Translations under genes and position numbers: made by a program
Notes under the pieces: generated by a model
What the model saw: only the letters and a program-made list of their open reading frames with translations
What the model was told of the DNA's origin: nothing
Databases searched by the model: none
Shown: one piece after another, positions 43,431 through 53,564 of the stretch
How the letters are laid out: every line of letters begins with the position of its first letter
Numbering within the stretch: position 1 is the first letter of the stretch
Source of the DNA: Oncomelania hupensis
Taxonomy: Eukaryota; Mollusca; Gastropoda; Littorinimorpha; Pomatiopsidae
DNA: 64,000 bases
Assembly: GCA_036898135.1 (NCBI GenBank)
Contig: CM072523.1
Location: 34,410,242 to 34,474,241 of the forward strand
Direction of reading: 5' to 3'

Positions 43431-45101
43431 ACTGACGGCGTCGACCGCCGTCGGTCTGTTGGTGTTGTCCGCATGATGATCTCCCCTCGCACTCGAACTG
43501 CTCCAAGCTTCCGGGATCTTGCTCTGCCTCGCCGAACTTTGCGATCGTGTTAATGGTGGGGAATGCTGCTCACCCGTACTGAGTCGCCTGTTCGCGCGAC
43601 CTCGCCCCAGATGGCTCGAACCGTCACCCGGACCTGTAGCGCTGCCGCTGCTAAGGGTCCCGGGAGAGCCCCTCCCAAGTCCGCGTAGTCGTGGCCGCTT
43701 CGCCTGTGATAAGCCGCCATGCTCCTCCGTATGCTCGGACTCGTTTGCAGCATCTACTCCCTGCCTGTCGTGGGGTACGTTCGCGAACTGGCCACAGACT
43801 GGCCAATCTTCGTCGTAGTCGTCGCCAGCCACATTCGACCAACCATCAGCGAGGTTGGCCTCAGCTTCGCCCTCGAACTGCGGCGCCGCCGATGCCACCG
43901 TCAGCCTCGGCCTGTCGTATAACCGCTCCTCTCCACTCTCCAGCCGCCGCTCTCGGTCATTGCCACTGTCGTCACCGTGGTCATCGCCACCAGCGCACTC
44001 GTTGTACTGTTGCCTCTCGCGCCGCTGCCCGCTGACATTGGATAGTGGTTGCTGATCACGCCCATGTTCAGTTGTGCTCGCGTCGGCACGGTCATCGCAA
44101 TAACGTGACATATTCTGTGAACTGATCCCTGTGTTCTGAATGTCGTTGCTGTTGCTTCGTCTGTTGCAAGTATTATTCTGATGTTCGCTGGCACGACCAT
44201 TCGCATGGAAGTCTTGGACAATCAGCCGACCCCTAAGATAGAAAGCATGTTTACCCTCCCGTTTATGACTTGCAATAGTGTCTCTCTGATGTTTGGTCAG
44301 GTCTGCTGCAATACGCACGTCGACTTTACTTCTCATTTCGTTTCTTCTCTCCTTGTTGCGTAGAATCAGCTGGGCATCGGACTGGCTGGTGAAGGTAACG
44401 AGCACCGGTCGTTTTCTTGAAGGTGAGTTCGCCCCTATTCGCCGCAAGTCTTCGATATCAGTATCGCGCCATGTTTTCTCAGGGAAGTACTGACGTAAGA
44501 GACGTAGGATGACGCCGCGCAAGGCGCCCAACTCACCAGCAGCTTCCTTCAGTCCATGGAAGAGAAGGTTGGTTCGTCTGCCCTGCCGCTCACGCTGTTC
44601 CACTATCTCCTCCAGCTTCTCCAGCCTGGTCTTCAACATGTCCTGCTCCCCCTTCATGTTGGACAGTGCGTTGGCGTTGTGCTGAATCGACCCCTCCATG
44701 CCGTGCAATTTTTGAAAAATCTGCTGACAGTTAGTGGCCAAACTGTGTTCCAGGGTCTGGAAACGGAACTCGAAGTTCATGTTCATGCGGAAAATTCTGT
44801 CCAACTTTTCTTCGCTAGACAAAGGGGTGTTGGACTGCGTCGTGGTTGGTGCCTGCATGTAGTAATAGTCCTGTCCTGGATGATCAAAGAATGGACCAGG
44901 ATTGGCTTCCACGTCGCCGCATAACAACAACAGCGTTAGAGTCAATGAAGCCAGAAGAAAAGACAAGCCACACTTCCCAACTCGTAGGCCTCGATATTTT
45001 TGTCGCCGACAGAAACTTGCTGCTCTTCTGTACAGTAATGTTATCAGAGTCCAAGTAAACACCCCCGTCTTTATTCGATGTTCGATGGCAGTAGAAGGCA
45101 T
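43428..45101 (-). CDS. LINE ORF1: RNA-binding protein with N-terminal 2A ribosome-skipping motif
   Basis: This 557-residue protein has a hydrophobic stretch at about 46-60 (LSFLLASLTLTLLLL) running directly into C-G-DVEANPGP at residues 61-70. That matches the 2A consensus D(V/I)ExNPG|P, where the ribosome releases the chain after Gly69 and resumes at Pro70. Next come a probable coiled coil (about 90-175), an RRM-like domain (about 178-280; NLLFHGLKE, then DLRRIG and RPVLVTF) and a basic L1-ORF1-like C-terminal part (DLTKHQRDTI, KHAFYLRGRLIV). The tail from about 310 is low-complexity and polar. It should form the RNA-packaging ribonucleoprotein. The first 69 residues could be released separately or act as a signal sequence; both outcomes are known for 2A peptides in other systems. 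It ends in UGA, followed in frame by ORF2. Confidence 0.9.
   Translation of the reverse strand: MPSTAIEHRIKTGVFTWTLITLLYRRAASFCRRQKYRGLRVGKCGLSFLLASLTLTLLLLCGDVEANPGPFFDHPGQDYYYMQAPTTTQSNTPLSSEEKLDRIFRMNMNFEFRFQTLEHSLATNCQQIFQKLHGMEGSIQHNANALSNMKGEQDMLKTRLEKLEEIVEQRERQGRRTNLLFHGLKEAAGELGALRGVILRLLRQYFPEKTWRDTDIEDLRRIGANSPSRKRPVLVTFTSQSDAQLILRNKERRNEMRSKVDVRIAADLTKHQRDTIASHKREGKHAFYLRGRLIVQDFHANGRASEHQNNTCNRRSNSNDIQNTGISSQNMSRYCDDRADASTTEHGRDQQPLSNVSGQRRERQQYNECAGGDDHGDDSGNDRERRLESGEERLYDRPRLTVASAAPQFEGEAEANLADGWSNVAGDDYDEDWPVCGQFANVPHDRQGVDAANESEHTEEHGGLSQAKRPRLRGLGRGSPGTLSSGSATGPGDGSSHLGRGRANRRLSTGEQHSPPLTRSQSSARQSKIPEAWSSSSARGDHHADNTNRPTAVDAVS
44892..44915 (-). promoter_or_regulatory. 2A translational recoding site in ORF1
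   Basis: The codons for DVEANPGP (residues 63-70 of ORF1) include the invariant NPGP. Nothing in the motif is degraded. 2A sequences at the N-terminus of ORF1 have been described for some APE-type LINEs of invertebrates (established knowledge); activity here is untested. Confidence 0.8.
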
Positions 45102-45498
45102 GGTCTACTCAATATAGTGAGCTCAATTCAGCAATTCGGGCAACAAGGGATGGAATAATGGGTGGAGTATGGGGGTTGTATGGTGGTGCGGCAGTGGACG
45201 TATCCAGGAAACGTAGTGATATTAGTTCACATCATTTGGGGTGGGTGGGTAAGGGTGTGGTGGAAAAGTCGCAAGGAAAATGTCTATAAAGCACAGGAGA
45301 AAATTAACAACTGTTGATAAATACCGAAGAATCCTGCCGAATTTCACAAAATTAAGTCCGCAGCTCGTTGACCACTGTCCTTATGCACCTTTCTACCAAG
45401 TTTCATACACGTCAACGCCGTTGATCACTTACAAACACGGTCTTTATCAAGCCAAAATTCAACGTGATGCGTCTCGTCCGCCATTTTGAGAAGCCCCC

Positions 45499-45499
<1 letters not shown>
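45102..45499 (-). promoter_or_regulatory. LINE 5' UTR with GGGGGG start and YY1-like site
   Basis: The minus-strand 5' end reads GGGGGGCTTCTC followed by CAAAATGGCGGAC (plus 45476-45488), a good match to the YY1 core. Human L1 also begins with a G-run followed by a YY1 site at a similar distance, where it positions transcription start. Here it is a candidate internal promoter. Confidence 0.5.
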
Positions 45500-45581
<82 letters not shown>

Positions 45582-45676
45582 CGGGAGCGAGATGATGGGA
45601 ATGATTATGATGATGGGGATGATGATGATGGCGTTGATGATGATTTATTTTATAAAGCTCGATTCCAGACAACATT

Positions 45677-45735
<59 letters not shown>
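45500..45735. repeat. Third copy of the GA / GAT / 'aaagctcgattccaga' module
   Basis: A GA array of about 80 bp, then gggcgggagcgagatgatggg, GAT units, ttattttataaagctcgattccagac, then a second GA array. It matches modules 1 and 2 at 39300-39700. Confidence 0.85.
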
Positions 45736-45740
<5 letters not shown>

Positions 45741-45762
45741 GTCGATAAAGAAACGATGTTTG

Positions 45763-45813
<51 letters not shown>

Positions 45814-45823
45814 TTGAGAGGTC

Positions 45824-45860
<37 letters not shown>
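45763..45860. repeat. (TG)n, (GA)n, G-run and (GAA)n
   Basis: Four short simple-sequence arrays in a row. Confidence 0.95.
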
Positions 45861-46544
45861 TGGAGGCGAGAAGACAGACAGAGACCATTTTCATGATTTA
45901 GTAATCGTAAATCGGCGTTATCAATCGATCTATAGATTCATGATAATCATATTCACGTCATTATTTTGTCAGTTTTAACGTTAAAGTTATTATCTCAGGT
46001 GTTTATAGCACACATTTTCAGTAAGTTTCTGTCTTCACATGTGTCACGGACTTCTTTTGATCTTCTTTTCTAATAATAATCATCGGTTATTATGCTGACA
46101 GACAAAAAGTAATACATCTTCGCGCGTATCCGTATTTTATGATACGAAAATGAGAGTGATTATGCTGTTTCTGTTGCTGATGGGGAAGTGCAGGATGTTG
46201 TTGCTACTGTTGTTGTTGATGTTGCTCCTACTGCTTTTGTAATTGCTGTTGTTTGCTAGCGTTTTGTGAGATGATGATGGTGATGATGATGATGATGATG
46301 ATAATCATGATGATGCTACTGCTGCTGATGATCATGATAATGATGACAATGATCGTCTAATGCTGCAGTTTATGGTTCGGTTGCTGCCGTTTATAGAGGA
46401 TGATGATGTTTATGATGATGATGGTGATGTTCATGACGATCATCATGAACATTATAATCATCATTATAATAAAAAAATTGCAGCAACAACAACATAAAAA
46501 TGCTTCTACAAATCTAATCCTCCTCCTTTTCCTCCTCATCCCCT
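45861..46544. other. Non-coding stretch rich in GAT/TTG repeats
   Basis: Imperfect GAT-type repeats near 46270-46350 and 46395-46470. No gene recognised. Confidence 0.5.
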
Positions 46545-47049
46545 TCCTTCTTCTTCTTCTTCTTCTTCTTCTTCTTCTTCTTCTTCTTCTTCTTCTTCTT
46601 CTTCTTCTTCGTTCTTCTTCTTCGTTCTTCGTTCTTCTTCTTCTTCTTCGTTCTTCGTTCTTCTTCTTCTTCTTCTTCTTCTTCTTCTTCTTCTTCTTCT
46701 TCTTCTTCTTCTTCTTCTTCTTCTTCTTCTTCTTCGTTCTTCTTCTTCTTCTTCTTCTTCTTCTTCTTCTTCTTCTTCTTCTTCTTCTTCGTTCTTCTTC
46801 TTCTTCTTCTTCTTCTTCTTCTTCTTCTTCTTCTTCTTCTTCTTCTTCTTCTTCTTTCTTTTTCTTCTTCTTCTTCTTTGTTGTTGTTGTTGTTGTTGTT
46901 GTTGTTCTTCTTCTTCTTCTTCTTCTTCTTCTTCCTTTTCTTCTTCTTCTTCTTCTTCTTCTTCTTCTTCTTCTTCTTCTTCTTCTTCTTCTTCTTCTTC
47001 TTCTTCTTCTTCTTCTTCTTCTTCTTCTTCTTCTTCTTCTTCTTCTTCA
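46545..47049. repeat. (TTC)n array of about 500 bp with a TTG block
   Basis: Nearly pure TTC with occasional TTCG interruptions and a GTT block at about 46879-46905. The strands are homopurine/homopyrimidine over hundreds of bases. The 210- to 270-codon frames across it are artefacts. Confidence 0.98.
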
Positions 47050-47704
47050 TTGTTGTTGTTATTGCTTTCTTCTTGTTTTTTTTGTTCTTGTTCATCTTTC
47101 TTTTTTCTTTCTTTCTTTCTTTCGTTATTTCGTTCTTTCTGTCCACTTAACTCTCTCCATTCCTGGCAACGCGTCTCAGAGGGAACGACTCTGGTTAGTA
47201 TTTGGGTGTTAAGACAAAAATCTCTCTCATGGACTCGACTAAGTGATTTCCCCTCGTGACCTTGCCGACATCGCTTGTCTCCCCGAATACCCTAGACGAT
47301 CAGGAGTCACCTTCCCTTAGAGCCTGGGCGATTGTGGGTTGTCGTCTCTTCTTTAGCATTCCATGTTTTTGCTGGAACTGTTAATTGAATTAGCGTCATC
47401 TTACATCGGCGGAGCGATCTGACTCACGAACACGATTACACTCATGGTGGCCTTTGTGTTGACGAAGAATTTGGGTTGTTGGCTACGCATTTAAAAAGTC
47501 TTATTTGTCTTTTTCGTTGATTTCTGACAATGAGAGAGAGAAAAAAAGGTAGAGACAGACAGAGATCGACATAAACAGACAGAGAGAGAGACCTGCAACC
47601 AAGCAGGCAGACCGGTGTCACATCCTCCAAGTTTTGGGTTTCCTAGTTTATCCGGGCGCCTTTGCGCATGCGCCAGTTTATGCCGGGCCGGCTTTCTTAG
47701 GCGT
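47050..47704. other. Non-coding stretch, (TTTC)n near 47099-47123
   Basis: Only the TTTC run and a GA/GACA-rich tract (about 47530-47590) stand out. Confidence 0.45.
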
Positions 47705-47819
47705 CGTAACCCTAACCCAAACCCTAACTCTAAACCCTAACCCAAACCCTAACTCTAACCCAAACCCTAACCCTAACCCTAATCCTTACTAAGACTATGA
47801 TAGCACTGTGCGCATGCGC
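47664..47819. repeat. Interstitial telomeric repeat between two GCGCATGCGC palindromes
   Basis: About 87 bp (47707-47793) of CCCTAA, CCCAAA and CTCTAA variants. The 10-bp palindrome GCGCATGCGC (the NRF1 binding core) lies on each side at 47664-47673 and 47810-47819. A CCAAT box follows at about 47840. Confidence 0.85.
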
Positions 47820-47879
47820 CGACTTTTGTAACGCGTCGACCAATCAGAATTTCCCCAGTCGCTCCCAGCCCAGCTAAGA

Positions 47880-48414
47880 TACTAGGAATTGTGACGATGT
47901 CACACGGGCATAGACAAACATTTCCAGGCATACAGAGAGCGAAAGACAAAGAGGCAGACTAAAAGAGATACAGAGACAAACATCCAGGCAGACAGAGAGA
48001 GAGGCAGACAGACAGTGACAGAAACAGACATAAAAGACAGCGTCGGGAAGACAGAAAGAGAGAGAGAGAAAAGAGAGAGACATAGACAGAGAGACATTGA
48101 CAGGAAGATAGACAGAGAGAAAGGCAGAGAAAAAGAGAGAGAAAAACAGATCCTACAGGTCTTTTTTAAAAAACATTTTGGGGGAGAAATCGATCCTGCA
48201 CTCTCAAAGGTGTGAAAATTAATGCATTCCAAACGGAGTATAATCCCTGCACCGTTGATCACAATGGAAACGTGTAGCGAGCACAATGGGGGGCATAAAC
48301 TGCCATTATAAATGGGAATGAGAAATACAAGACTCTTGAACTTTGAATCATGGCTTTGACCCCTGCCCCTACAAATTCTCGTCTCAAGGCGTCCTCGGAT
48401 CAAATAATTGGTTC

Positions 48415-48418
<4 letters not shown>
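47880..48418. other. Purine-rich (GACAGA) tract, then unique non-coding sequence
   Basis: About 270 bp of GA/GACA low complexity to 48150. The following 260 bp has no gene-like frame but ends at a long poly-A. Confidence 0.55.

Positions 48419-48462
<44 letters not shown>
48419..48462 (+). repeat. Poly-A tract of about 44 bp
   Basis: A long uninterrupted A-run follows ggttccttt. It could be the tail of a retroposed sequence, but I could not find a flanking duplication. Confidence 0.9.
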
Positions 48463-48463
<1 letters not shown>

Positions 48464-48547
48464 ACTCACACACAAACAAGAGGTGTATGTAAGCAGATAC
48501 AAATTATGGTTGGTGGAGGTTCGATGAAAGCAAACCAATAAATGAGA

Positions 48548-48741
48548 TTGCGGTGGTGATGTTGCTGGTGGTAGTGGTGATGATGTTGCTGGTGGTAGTA
48601 GTTGCGGTGGTGGTTATAGAGTTCCAGGCCATCTACCTAACACAAACAGCACACATAAAAATGTATACTTCTCTTCTCTGACTACTGAATATATTTTTTT
48701 AAAATCCTATTTTCATTCATGGGATCCAAAGTTGCGTGGGA

Positions 48742-48812
<71 letters not shown>

Positions 48813-48883
48813 CCAATATCATCATCATCATCATCATCACCAATATCATCATCATTATCATCGTCATCATCATTATCATCATC

Positions 48884-48958
<75 letters not shown>

Positions 48959-49022
48959 ATAATAATAATAATAATAATAATAGATAAATAAATAAATTAA
49001 TTAATTAATTAATTAATTAATT
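48548..49022. repeat. GTG-rich tract, (ATC)n, (TAC)n, (AAT)n and (TTAA)n
   Basis: GTGGTGAT-like repeats at 48548-48615, then pure ATC (about 48742-48880), TAC (about 48885-48957), AAT and finally AATTAATTAATT units to 49022. Confidence 0.95.
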
Positions 49023-49107
49023 AACATTCTGCCGGTTTGAACTCGGTAGTCATACCCATCACACAGGTAGGAAGGTATATGCATACTTTGCAGGCCGAGA
49101 ATAGAGA

Positions 49108-49109
<2 letters not shown>

Positions 49110-49182
<73 letters not shown>

Positions 49183-49530
49183 CAGAGAGAGACAGAGAGA
49201 GACAGAAACAGAGACAGAAGAGAGATAGAGGAAGGGAAGGAGGGAGGTAAAAAGACAGACAGACAGACAAAGAGGAAGAATCAGAGAGAGGGGAAAGAGA
49301 GACAAACATGCAGACAAATACAAATAGAGAGACAGAGAAGAAACAGAAGAGACAGAGAAAAAGAAAGACAGAGAGATAGATAAAGGGAGACAGAGAAAAG
49401 AGAGAGAGGGGGAGACAAAGACAGACAGAGACCGAGACAGAGACCGAGACAGAGACCGAGAAAAGAGAAGAGAGAAGAGAGAGTGACAGAGACTGAGACA
49501 CAAAGACAGAAAGAGAAAGAGATAGAGACA
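49110..49530. repeat. (GA)n grading into GACAGA low-complexity sequence
   Basis: About 65 bp of GA, then 350 bp of GA/GACA purine-rich sequence. The two 172-codon minus frames are serine/leucine artefacts. Confidence 0.95.
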
Positions 49531-50002
49531 AACAGGCATCTCCTCTTACCCAGTCTCATCTCAACCCAACTATGCTTTCTGCAGTACAGTTGTACAGTAG
49601 GTCTACGTGTAAAGACGCAACAGTTTTTTTAGCGATACTGCATACACATAAAGAGCTAAAGATTTACTACTCCAGCTTTACACTTCGTGGCCAGACCACG
49701 GCAACGCAGAGCTACAGGACGGTACCCTGGGGCGTATACCCTGAAGCAGAACTATACCCCTGCACAGCAGGGACGGAGGAAAACTAATCTGACCACGTGG
49801 GGAGGGCCATAAAACTGAAGACAAGGAGGCGAGACGCGCCGCCATGCCTTCACCCCATATCCGGTTGCCAGCGCCACCTATCGTCGTCCTAGCGCCATCA
49901 CCTGTGCTGTCAGGGGGAGTAACTCAATATTTTTTTTTAAGGAAGAAAGAACAGATTTGGATCCAACAGCGGAAGAACTAGTCAGACTATATAAGTACAC
50001 AT

Positions 50003-50041
<39 letters not shown>

Positions 50042-50968
50042 TTTTAAAAAATTATTATTAGGTTTTTTTATTTTTTTATTTTTTGCGTATGACTTTTAAT
50101 GATTACATGTGTGGTGATTCTAAAGACTTGGCCTCTACTTGGCAAACAAATAATAAAATAAACAAATTAATGAAATAGATAAAAACCAATCGTTTTACTC
50201 AGGAAAAGCTACTCTTTTTTTCTCTGCATAATAAACCTTTTAATTTTTTTGTTTGGAATCTTTGTAAAAAAAAAAAAAAAAAAAAAAAACTATATCTTTA
50301 TGCCTTGAAAATGTAACATTATTTATTTATTTTTAAAAAAATTTATTTTATTTTATTTTGGAACTAAAATTTGACATTGAAATCTGACAATTCTTTTCTT
50401 TATACCTTATTTCTCAGAACTGTTTTCTACCTAGAATTGAACCCTGTTTCTCTGGATGGAGGTGTAATTGAAGATCTTTTGGTCCATTGAAAGGAGGGAC
50501 GGCCGCTAATGAGGCTCTCCCTACGCACGTCAACATGTGAAGACGTCGTGCTGAGCGTGGAATTCTTGGTCAAACTATAGCGGCCTATAGGTGTTGGTTT
50601 TCCTGACACAGATACCCTCCGCTCGATTTTACCTTGCATGGTTCTAGAAAGAATTAGACGACGGTAGGAGGACGGAAGGTTTTGCCCCCGGTACAGTAAT
50701 GCAGAGGCAACGCACGACATTCGGGGGGAGATTCTGCAGAGACTCTACTTCCCTCCACTCCAGTCAGCTCTAGCTTTCAGTGGCTTTTTGTGAAGAGGTC
50801 TGGCATTATGTAGAGATTGAGGTCCCTTCCTTGACGTTTTTTTGTGCCCATGAGTTCTTCCTTTGACCACCACGTCGACGTCTCTCTGATGCATTTCCAT
50901 GCAGGATAGTCTTGGAAAACCTGTGGTGATGGGTAATATGATTTTGAAGATATAATATGCGTAGGTAG
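49531..50968. other. Non-coding stretch with (ATTT)n at 49994-50044 and an A-run at 50268-50290
   Basis: A minus frame of 97 codons (50720 to 50427) has mixed composition but no domain that I recognise, and no splice support. Confidence 0.4.
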
Positions 50969-50973
50969 GCTAT

Positions 50974-51495
50974 CAGGGATGTCGTTTGGGTCGGATCTTC
51001 GGCTTTTAGCCGAAATTTTAAAAAAAAAAGCCGATAAACTGTCCGTCATGTCTGCTCGCCGAGCCGAAGTTTTCACGGGTGAATCGGCTCAATTTTGTCA
51101 ATTTTTGCGATATTCCTGTGCTGTACGCTTGCAGTTTAGGTGAGGATTCGATAATTACTAAGGTTAAACCCAGAAACTCTGACAGTATTGTGGTCTATCA
51201 AGGGACAGTCTAAACTTTTTATTGTTTTTTGTGTGTCTAAAATTTAAGAAAATAAAAGTTCTTTTCAATGTTCTTATTCTACTCTTAAAATCATGTTTTA
51301 TTTCAAAGATATGCATCCACAGAACACCTTTAATATGTGAAGGGGAGGGTGCACGTTAACGTAGTGAATCTAGTAAAAAAAACAAAACATGTGAGACTGC
51401 TTTGGAAGAGAGCCGAAACTTTCTGTAAAAAGCCGAAAGTTTCACGGCTGTTTCGGCCAAATCGCCGAAGAAAAAATTTCCTAGCAACATCCCTG
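50974..51495. mobile_element. hAT-like non-autonomous TIR element, 522 bp
   Basis: The left end CAGGGATGTCG and the right end (c)aacatccctg form an inverted pair, and GCTAT is directly repeated at 50969-50973 and 51496-51500. Sub-terminal segments share the words ttcggctttt/agccgaaa in inverted arrangement. CAGGGATG-type ends are common in hAT elements, but hAT duplications are normally 8 bp, so the superfamily is tentative. No transposase. Confidence 0.6.
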
Positions 51496-51593
51496 GCTAT
51501 ATAGAGTTACTTTGACCAGTTCAGCCACACGCATTGCAACACCAGCACGAACACCTTGATGCGCAACTCCATAGTCTTCCGAGTCTACTACTA

Positions 51594-52684
51594 TCCTATC
51601 CTATCCTATCCTATCCTATCCTATACCGTAACTCTGAGGAGGTCGTTGTGGCACACAGACGATCGTTTAACCAGCATACTCCATATTTCTCTGCCCTCAG
51701 CAACTCTGGTGGCTTCGCTCAATGTCAAGCCAGTCCATTCTCGAATGTTGTCCTCCCATCTCTTTTTCGGTCTCATTCTTCTTCTACCTCCTTGCACTGT
51801 GCCTTGCAGGATGGTTTTTGCAAGGCCTGATGCTTTGGTGACGTGGCCATACCATCGGAGTTTCCCTTTCTTTACCACTGTGAGCAGGTCATCGTGTTGC
51901 CCAATGGCTTGTGTGATGGTCTGTCGGACTTCGTCGTTGGTGATGTGCTGCTTATAGAAAATGTTTAGAAGTCTTCTGTAGCATCTCATCTCCATGCTTT
52001 GTATTATTCGTTGTAGATCTGCTGTGAAGGTCCATGTTTCGCAAGCATATAGGAAGATGGAGATGACAAGGGAGCGCAGCAGCCTTACCTTGGAATGTAG
52101 ACTGATGGTCTTTTTTTTCCAAATGGGCTTTAACCTTGCCAGGGCAGCAATTGTTTGTGCGATCCTGGAGAGGACTTCCTGTCGGGACCCATTGTCTGAT
52201 ACAATGGCCCCTAAATATCAAGCTATGCACTGTGTTGAGGTATTGGCCTTGGACTTTGATGTCCGTGTTGATGCCATTGGTGTTGTTTGTCATCATTTTG
52301 GTCTTCTCTGCACTTATTTCTATTCCATAGGCTCTGGAAGTTGTGTCAAGCCTCTGTACCAGCTGTTTAAGTTCTTGTTCCTCTCCAGCCAATCCATCAA
52401 TGCCATCCGCAAAACGAAGGTGGGAGATCGCTCTACCCCCTATGCTGACTGTGCCTACGTGATCTGCAAGGGCGTCTGACATGATGCGCTCTAGGAAGAT
52501 GTTGAAGAGGATTGGAGAGAGTATGCATCCTTGACGCACACCGGGTGTTGTTCTGAACCAGTTTCCGATGGCGCTGTTGTGGAGGACTGCACTGGTAGCC
52601 TTGTCATACAGGCTTTTGATGACTTCAATAAATTTAGGGCTGATGTTGTACACTCTCATGATTGCCCACAGAGCTGCATGCCAA
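51594..52684 (-). mobile_element. 5'-truncated RTE-like copy (copy 6)
   Basis: It covers about 2857 to the end of copy 1, with a long tail of seven GGATA units (plus 51594-51629). The target duplication TCTACTACTA lies at 51584-51593 and 52685-52694. The ORF starts at 52659 (MRVYNISPKF...) but the catalytic FADD is FADG, and a two-base deletion at about 52220 shifts the frame. The C-terminal module is open in another frame (51995 to 51621). Confidence 0.9.
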
Positions 52685-52685
52685 T

Positions 52686-52769
<84 letters not shown>

Positions 52770-52780
52770 TTACTACTAGA
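52685..52780. repeat. (TAC)n microsatellite abutting the RTE 5' junction
   Basis: About 85 bp of TAC begins exactly in the target duplication of copy 6, whose other side has only TCTACTACTA. Confidence 0.97.
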
Positions 52781-52796
52781 AAACAACCAATATGAG

Positions 52797-53060
52797 TCGA
52801 GTCAAGTCAACTGAACTTTATTCCAACTGATTACAAGAGGATCTTGGTTGGGTTTAAGCGGCAAAACTATCACTCATACAGTCTCATACACAGTTTTTTC
52901 CACATTTAAACTGCGTTTTTTAAAAAAAGCCCTAAAAAGAAGGATCGTAAGAGAGAAAACGGGGGTCAAAACATCCGTTACACCACCAGCTCTCAAATGA
53001 CATCTATAATGCGGAGACCTATAATCCCTTACATTGGCAAATTTCTGTGTGTTTTATTAA
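52797..53060 (-). mobile_element. Retroelement 3' end, minus strand, with GACTT-like tail
   Basis: The reverse complement ends ttggaataaagttcag followed by ttgacttgactcgact, the layout of a LINE 3' end with a pentamer tail. The body (cactcatacagtctcatacac) has no ORF. Confidence 0.45.
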
Positions 53061-53073
53061 TCGGAAACTAAAG

Positions 53074-53126
53074 TTGTATTGTATTGTATTGTATTGTATT
53101 GTATTGTATTGTATTGTATTGTATTA
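53074..53126. repeat. (TTGTA)n pentanucleotide array
   Basis: About ten TTGTA/ATTGT units, probably a retroelement tail. Confidence 0.95.
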
Positions 53127-53564
53127 AGACCGGTTATCGCTGCTTTTCTATCTCTTCGCGTGATAAGGAATTCATTCTTTTTACGGTAGTTGTTACAGAT
53201 ACCAATACGAATTCATTTATTGTTATAGGAAAGGTCATTCATACAAATTCATGTATTGCTGTCTTGCTGCTGTTTCCATGGCATTCTCCATCCAAAGCTC
53301 GACGCCTATAGGATAGAATAGATTGTTCTTAAGGTGCTTTCTTGCTCAGGACAGACAGCTTAAAACTTTACAAGGGAGGTTCACGCTGATCCTGCCTTAA
53401 CACCCGGTACCTGTCACCTGTGATTTCCTCCCTTGGCCAAGGAACCCAAAGGGAGCGCCACCCCACCCACCCCACACACTCCACCCTACCAACACACTCA
53501 CTCTCACCCCTTCTTACGCACCCATAGCCCACCTTTCACGTTCTCATTCCCAACTAATACCCCT

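Larger units (their letters stand above)
39701..45499 (-). mobile_element. Full-length LINE (non-LTR retrotransposon), about 5.8 kb
   Basis: From 5' to 3' on the minus strand: a 5' UTR (45499-45102) beginning with a run of six G, ORF1 (45101-43428), ORF2 (43427-39879, in the same frame after a UGA) and a short A/T-rich 3' UTR. The 3' UTR holds a GGCCC...GGGCC hairpin (39748-39769) and an ATTCTG hexamer tail (39727-39701). GA arrays flank both ends. Both ORFs are uninterrupted except for the UGA, so this copy is young. It is an AP-endonuclease LINE of the CR1/Jockey/I assemblage broadly; I cannot place the clade without a tree. Confidence 0.9.

Noticed and set aside
46400..47212. 270- and 210-codon open frames on both strands
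   Set aside because: They translate a pure TTC/GAA microsatellite (poly-Leu, Phe, Ser, Lys, Arg, Glu); any trinucleotide array gives long open frames.
47900..48538. 212-codon minus-strand frame
   Set aside because: It spans a GACAGA-rich low-complexity tract and a poly-A run; serine/leucine artefact.
49013..49539. Two overlapping 172-codon minus-strand frames
   Set aside because: Both translate a GA/GACA purine tract in alternative frames.
50427..50720. 97-codon minus-strand frame with mixed composition
   Set aside because: No known motif and no neighbouring exon signals. It could be an exon, but I cannot support it from sequence alone.
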